Below, piece by piece: positions 60,489 through 64,000 of a DNA stretch of 64,000 bases (its first letter is position 1; each line of letters begins with the position of its first letter). The stretch covers positions 96,607-160,606 of the forward strand of contig NZ_FNYT01000003.1 in assembly GCF_900109135.1 (NCBI RefSeq), read 5' to 3'. A program made the translations under genes and the position numbers. The stretch is from Trichococcus ilyis (lineage in GTDB: Bacteria; Bacillota; Bacilli; Lactobacillales; Aerococcaceae). The notes below the pieces were generated by a model. It was not told where the DNA came from. It searched no databases and was given only the letters and a program-made list of their open reading frames with translations.

Positions 60489-60644
60489 TTACTTCGCTGC
60501 TTGTCTAGGGTTCACACAGCTTTGATTGGCGATTCCGCAAGAAGTTTTGCATGCGGATTGGCAAGATGTTTGGCATGCTCCGCAGCCGCCGTGTTTGGCA
60601 GTATCCTTCAGGTTGCGGGTGCTTAATGTTACGATTCTTTTCAT
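60489..60644 (-). CDS. scfA: six-cysteine ranthipeptide SCIFF precursor
   Basis: 51 aa, MKRIVTLSTRNLKDTAKHGG followed by a core with six Cys spaced C-x2-C-x3-C-x3-C-x3-C-x6-C (C21, C24, C28, C32, C36, C43) and the tail VNPRQAAK. This is the SCIFF signature (six Cys in about 45 residues). The Cys are joined by thioether bonds to neighbouring residues by ScfB. GAGGAG lies before the ATG. The family is nearly universal in Clostridia, where signalling roles have been proposed; function here is unknown. Confidence 0.93.
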   Translation of the reverse strand: MKRIVTLSTRNLKDTAKHGGCGACQTSCQSACKTSCGIANQSCVNPRQAAK

Positions 60645-60713
60645 AACGACATCTCCTCTGAAATAGGTTAAGGAAGCATATTGCTTGACAGAAAAACACT
60701 TCCTTTGTGAATA

Positions 60714-60742
60714 ATTTTACCAACAAATTGTTAGTCCGTCAA
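60714..60742 (-). promoter_or_regulatory. promoter of the SCIFF genes
   Basis: TTGACG (60737-60742), 17 bp, TAAAAT (60714-60719) on the minus strand. The leader contains an inverted repeat AGGAAG...CTTCCT (about 60670-60703). Confidence 0.78.
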
Positions 60743-60814
60743 TCTGCCTATCTATCAGCATAGTGACCGTTTTTATCGATATCGTGATCCGGTCAATAAC
60801 TATTTAAATGTAAG

Positions 60815-62287
60815 TTAATGAGCAAGGTTTTTCTGCCTAATGATCCGGATAGTTTCCGGAAGCCCCTCGGCATCGCTGTGGACTTGCGTCCCCTTTTCCA
60901 ACAACGACTTGATTTGGCGGATAAATCCGCTATTGATCCGTTCTCCCGGAACAAGCAATGGGATGCCCGGCGGATAGGCCCAGATATATTCGGCTGCTGT
61001 TTGGCCTACCGCTTGCTCCAGCGGACATGCGGCTTTTCCCGATTCCAGCGCCTGCCAGATTCTGCATTGTTTTTCGGGCAAGGCGAAAAGGAGTGTCGCA
61101 TCATTCGAAGCCTGCTCTCCAGCCGCGGATCCAAGCGAACGATCAACGGCCAACAGTGCAGCAGCCAAAACCGTCATCGCGGAAGCCGTATCGCAGACGC
61201 TCGTCATCGCCAACGCATGGTCTCCGTAAGCCATCTCCATTTCGAGCTGATGCTCGCTGCGCAGAATTTCCGCAAGTCCCTGTCCGCTCAAGCCGGTACC
61301 TTGCGCAGAAATCAGGATTTTGCCTTGGTCGAAAGCGAAAAAGCTCGGGTGCACCACCGGACTGTCGTTGCCGTGGCACAGCACCTTGAGATGCTGGAGC
61401 TGCTTCATTTTTTCCGAAAAAACGGACAGCCTTTGATTGTAGTCTTCGAACAGCCGCTCCCCTTCATCGCGCAGCAACCGGAAGCAGCGATCGATCGATG
61501 CCATCAGCACATAGGACGGCGAACTACTTTCGAAGATGGCGAGTTGCCGGGCCAGTTCTTCCGGGCTGATCAGATCGCCGGTCAGATGGGCCAACGATGT
61601 CATCGTCAAGGAAGGCAACGTCTTGTGCAGGCTCTGGATCACAAGGTCGGCTCCGAGGACAATCGCGCTGTCCGGAAACTGTTGCGAGTAATTGAAGTGC
61701 GAGCCGTGTGCTTCATCGACCAGCAACGGGATGCTGTGCGCATGGCAAATTTCTGCAATCGCTGCGATGTCGCTGACCACCCCTTCGTAGGTCGGCGAAG
61801 TCAAAACGACCAGCTGCGCATCGGGATGTTCCTCCAGCGTTCCGGCGATGCTTGCCACCGAGATGGCGCCGTGAATGCCGAATGCTTCCTCCATTTCCGG
61901 CACCAGGTAGACCGCCTCCAATCCGAAAAGTTCGATCGCATGATAGACGGATTTGTGGCTGTTGCGCGCAATCACAATCTTGCCGCCGCGTCCCGTCGCG
62001 GCCCGGATTCCCGCCAGGATGCCGCAGGTGCTTCCGTTGACAAGGTAAAACGAGCGCTTCGTGCCGTAGAAATCCGCGATTTCTTCCATATATTCTTTCA
62101 GAATGCCGCTCGCGCCGTGCAGATTGTCGAAGCCGCCGATTTCCGTGATGTCGATGGCGTAGGGGAGATCCGCGCCGAGCAGGTTGGTGTTGCGCTTGTG
62201 CCCCGGCATGTGCATCGGGATGCTGCCGGATGCTGCATGTTCTTTCAATCTATCCAATAGCGATGGTTGCATGGTCTGTTTATCCAT
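60815..62287 (-). CDS. Orn/Lys/Arg decarboxylase family PLP enzyme
   Basis: 490 aa, fold-type I, like Bacillus SpeA/YaaO. The N-terminal MHMPGHKRN is typical, VNGSTCGILAGIRAA and DEAHGSHF bind cofactor, and the Schiff-base Lys is in QSLHKTLPSLTM. It probably decarboxylates arginine or lysine to a polyamine precursor. The short form lacks the N-terminal wing domain of inducible Gram-negative enzymes. The start at 62287 has AAAGGG upstream. Confidence 0.9.
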   Translation of the reverse strand: MDKQTMQPSLLDRLKEHAASGSIPMHMPGHKRNTNLLGADLPYAIDITEIGGFDNLHGASGILKEYMEEIADFYGTKRSFYLVNGSTCGILAGIRAATGRGGKIVIARNSHKSVYHAIELFGLEAVYLVPEMEEAFGIHGAISVASIAGTLEEHPDAQLVVLTSPTYEGVVSDIAAIAEICHAHSIPLLVDEAHGSHFNYSQQFPDSAIVLGADLVIQSLHKTLPSLTMTSLAHLTGDLISPEELARQLAIFESSSPSYVLMASIDRCFRLLRDEGERLFEDYNQRLSVFSEKMKQLQHLKVLCHGNDSPVVHPSFFAFDQGKILISAQGTGLSGQGLAEILRSEHQLEMEMAYGDHALAMTSVCDTASAMTVLAAALLAVDRSLGSAAGEQASNDATLLFALPEKQCRIWQALESGKAACPLEQAVGQTAAEYIWAYPPGIPLLVPGERINSGFIRQIKSLLEKGTQVHSDAEGLPETIRIIRQKNLAH

Positions 62288-62345
62288 TTGTTTACCCTTT
62301 TCTTTTTTGATTTGTCTGTTTCCATTATAGCAGAGGGTGAACAGC

Positions 62346-62388
62346 AAAAAATGCCCATCCTCACATTATATTCTGAGAATGGGCATGA
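62346..62388 (-). terminator. terminator of the SMP-30 fragment
   Basis: ATGCCCAT(c)CTCA pairs with TGAG(a)ATGGGCAT; T-run on the minus strand. Confidence 0.85.
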
Positions 62389-62427
62389 ATCTGCGTATAT
62401 GCTATTTCGCTTGTTCCGTACTTTCGA

Positions 62428-62712
62428 TCAGCCGGACGAAGGCAGGATATGATTCCGGAAAATACCGCTCCTTTCTGCTTCGAGGATCATCCCATCCCGA
62501 TCGAGGACGGCGCAACCGACCGGTCCGTCTGTCAAATAAGTCCGTACCTCGCCGCTCTCCGGATCGATGGCATAGATCATGCTGTCCTCGATCGAAACGC
62601 AATACAGCAAATTGTTCGTTGCATCCCAGTGCGGTCCTTCAAGCAGTCCGGATCCCGCATAGAAGACCGATTCCGGTTTCGGGATCCTCACTTCCTCTGA
62701 TTTTCCCACCAT
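62428..62712 (-). pseudogene. truncated SMP-30/gluconolactonase-like gene
   Basis: 94 codons matching only the first third of an SMP-30 beta-propeller (GLLEGPHWDATNNLLYCVSI ... VGCAVLDRDGMILEAERSGIF). Full-length members have about 290 residues. The reading frame stops at NHILPSSG and a terminator follows 40 bases later; no continuation is visible in other frames. It keeps a ribosome site (GAGGTG) and a terminator, so it may be transcribed, but the metal and catalytic residues of the later blades are missing. Confidence 0.65.
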
Positions 62713-62826
62713 ACTCAATCACCTCATTTTTGTTTGTGACAACTGTCCTCAGTATATAACAACAAAAAATGCATGCCAATTGAAATGATTTTGCTTAAAT
62801 TTCATAACACAAACGGTTGCAGCTCT

Positions 62827-62884
62827 CAATTTGGCCTCAAGCAATAGCTGGAATTCCTATTGCCGCCAAAATTGGTGCTATAAT
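62827..62884 (+). promoter_or_regulatory. promoter with large dyad before the SAP-domain gene
   Basis: TATAAT (62879-62884) is a perfect -10, with only a weak -35. Just upstream lies a two-part dyad: CAATTTGGC (62827-62835) with GCCAAAATTG (62865-62874), enclosing CAATAG (62842-62847) with CTATTG (62857-62862). It covers the -35 position and looks like an operator. Confidence 0.5.
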
Positions 62885-62950
62885 GACTGTATACCTGAAG
62901 CAGGAACAAGCACAGTCAGGTCAAATCCAGAATTCGTCAGGAGGATTCCC

Positions 62951-63553
62951 ATGAACACGAATAACGTCGAAAAACAAAACAGTCATTTGGACTTGCATGA
63001 TAAAACGGTAAGGGAAATTTTTGAACTTTACAAAGAGCACGCAGAAGTGCCATACATTTCCGACAAGCGCGACAAGGAAAGCTGGCTGAATGCAGTCCAC
63101 ATCGGTTCGGAGCAACTGGTCCCAAAACGCAACATGATTCGTTTCGAAGAAGACATTTTGCCGGGGCATCTGATCCTGTTGTGGCGCATCCAATTCGGCA
63201 CATTCACAAGCGAAAGCGTCTATCCGAAATATTTTGAATACAACTACGGCATCAACGGCCCGCAGGCATTGGCTGAAGTGATGGAAAAAGGCTATGCAGT
63301 GGAGCTTTCTGCGGCTGACTCGCTGGATCACCTCAATGCCGCCAGCCTGAAAGCCATCCTGAAGCATTACGGAGTGGCTGGCTATTCCAAGATGAAGAAA
63401 CCGGAATTGATGGCACTCGCGAAACAGGAATTGAGCGAAGAACAGTTGGATTCCCAGGTTGCAGTGAGAGGATACCGCATCACCCCGGCAGGCGAAGCAG
63501 TCTTGGCAAAACATCCGGAAGTTGTCGACCGCCATCCGAAGAAAAATTACTGA
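62951..63553 (+). CDS. SAP domain-containing protein of unknown function
   Basis: 200 aa, soluble. The N-terminal half (HDKTVREIFELYKEHAEVPY) is followed by a conserved-looking block YFEYNYGINGPQALAEVMEKG. A SAP-like helix-extension-helix lies at about 120-160 (LNAASLKAILKHYGVAGYSKMKKPELMALA), usually a nucleic-acid-binding motif. I do not recognise the rest. GGAGG precedes the ATG at 62951; the longer frame to 62831 crosses the promoter. Confidence 0.8.
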   Translation: MNTNNVEKQNSHLDLHDKTVREIFELYKEHAEVPYISDKRDKESWLNAVHIGSEQLVPKRNMIRFEEDILPGHLILLWRIQFGTFTSESVYPKYFEYNYGINGPQALAEVMEKGYAVELSAADSLDHLNAASLKAILKHYGVAGYSKMKKPELMALAKQELSEEQLDSQVAVRGYRITPAGEAVLAKHPEVVDRHPKKNY

Positions 63554-63561
63554 TGAAACGA

Positions 63562-63610
63562 AATAAGCCGCCGGAATCCTTTTCTAAATTGGTTTCCGGC
63601 GGCTTATTTT
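63562..63610 (+). terminator. terminator of the SAP-domain gene
   Basis: AATAAGCCGCCGGAA pairs with TTCCGGCGGCTTATT; very strong, T-run follows. Confidence 0.93.
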
Positions 63611-63620
63611 GTTCGCATTG

Positions 63621-63748
63621 CTCCGGTGGGCCGGGGCTCCAGCGAAGGGCGGCTGTTGGACGATATGCTCATCTCCGGCCATAGCAGCTTAACCGGAGAT
63701 GAGGCAGCCGGTTGAGCTGCTTCTCCGATGTGAACCCCACAATCGGAG
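63621..63748. repeat. three-palindrome intergenic array K
   Basis: Units at 63621-63647 (right arm decayed to GCGAAG), 63673-63698 and 63723-63748 (arms CTCCGA/TCGGAG, both changed and still paired), starts 52 and 50 bp apart. The second extends to CATCTCCGG/CCGGAGATG. It lies between the convergent SAP-domain and cold-shock genes, with a terminator on each side. Confidence 0.82.
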
Positions 63749-63801
63749 GACAGACTGTTTCAGAAACTTTTTCCCCTGCTGGACCTGATCCTGCCTGATT
63801 C

Positions 63802-63833
63802 AAAAAAAGAACCCGATCCGAAGATCAGGTTCC
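63802..63833 (-). terminator. terminator of the cold-shock gene
   Basis: GAACCTGATC/GATCGGGTTC stem with a TTCG tetraloop and seven T on the minus strand. Confidence 0.92.
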
Positions 63834-63850
63834 TATAAGTTTAATTTGAA

Positions 63851-64000
63851 TTAAGCTTTAACAACGTTAGTTGCTTGTGGTCCGCGGTTACCTTCTTCAA
63901 CGTCGAAAGTTACTGCTTGGCCTTCTTCCAAAGATTTGAAACCTTCAGATTGGATAGCTGAGAAGTGTACGAATACATCGTCTCCGTTTTCGCGTTCGAT
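63851..64000 (-). CDS. cold-shock protein (5' end outside window)
   Basis: The last 49 codons of a CspA/CspB-type protein: [20 protein letters not shown] followed by [21 protein letters not shown]. The RNP-2 motif VFVHF is present; RNP-1 lies outside the window. Small OB-fold RNA/ssDNA chaperone of about 66 aa. Confidence 0.93.
   Translation of the reverse strand: MERENGDDVFVHFSAIQSEGFKSLEEGQAVTFDVEEGNRGPQATNVVKA

Noticed and set aside
59149..60525. Long plus-strand frame (458 codons) opposite scfB
   Set aside because: It mirrors the radical SAM gene, has no ribosome site or recognisable domain, and overlaps it completely.
60818..62260. Long plus-strand frame (480 codons) opposite the decarboxylase
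   Set aside because: Shadow of a clear PLP decarboxylase; Arg/His-rich translation typical of an antisense frame.
1..64000. tRNA, rRNA, prophage and insertion sequences
   Set aside because: I looked for conserved tRNA/rRNA stretches, transposase and integrase motifs and found none in the window.

Overview
The window looks like a chromosomal segment of a low- to mid-GC Gram-positive bacterium of the order Lactobacillales. Carnobacteriaceae, perhaps Trichococcus, is my best guess. That guess is inference from a Met T-box in front of methionine-salvage genes, a sufCDSUB operon, the N-acetyl branch of diaminopimelate synthesis, many TTGACA-17-TATAAT-type promoters with strong AGGAGG ribosome sites, and pectin-sugar catabolism. 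I see no rRNA, tRNA, insertion sequence, prophage or CRISPR array. Most genes lie on the minus strand.

Layout. 1-2.2 kb: a fructose-type PTS IIABC gene (cut by the window edge) with its RpiR regulator. 2.5-5.1 kb: S-methylmethionine permease and homocysteine S-methyltransferase behind a methionine T-box. 5.4-9.7 kb: single genes (SDR oxidoreductase with a MerR-type promoter, a divergent AraC regulator/EamA exporter pair, a flavodoxin, a GNAT acetyltransferase). 9.8-33 kb: a large rhamnogalacturonan/pectin utilisation region. Its first operon has GH105 hydrolase, TRAP transporter, an epimerase-like protein, an AraC regulator, RhaM, KdgA, KduI and KduD. Its second part has an LplABC-type ABC importer, a PL26-like lyase, YesL, a DUF1961 protein, a deacetylase, a YesN-like sensor-regulator, a fused acetylesterase-GH42 protein and a separate acetylesterase. 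Candidate cre sites sit at three of its transcription units. 33-41 kb: an Lrp regulator and an amino-acid ABC operon carrying two ATPases, two permeases, one binding protein, an aminotransferase, a D-2-hydroxyacid dehydrogenase and an MFS protein. 41.6-46.8 kb: the suf iron-sulfur operon behind a promoter overlapped by a perfect PerR-type box. 47-55 kb: a class I glutamine amidotransferase-like hydrolase, gcvH and an ArsC-like gene, rodA, yihY, ilvE with a leader-peptide attenuator, an aldo/keto reductase, a DUF2179 protein and a lipoprotein. 55-58.7 kb: dapH-dapL behind a lysine riboswitch, divergent from patA. 59-60.7 kb: a SCIFF ranthipeptide precursor (51 codons) and its radical SAM maturase. 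60.8-64 kb: an Orn/Lys/Arg decarboxylase, a truncated SMP-30 gene, an orphan SAP-domain protein and the end of a cold-shock gene.

The most unusual thing in the window is a family of intergenic elements. Ten loci each carry three imperfect palindromes of 26-27 bp whose starts are spaced by almost exactly 50 bp; an eleventh locus has a single variant copy. The stem bases differ from copy to copy, but the two arms mostly change together, so the hairpin is conserved rather than the sequence. Every copy lies at the 3' end of a gene, usually just past its terminator, and none lies in a divergent promoter region. I do not recognise this family. It is the best candidate here for an undescribed element. 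The second notable item is the SCIFF pair, a system best known from Clostridia.
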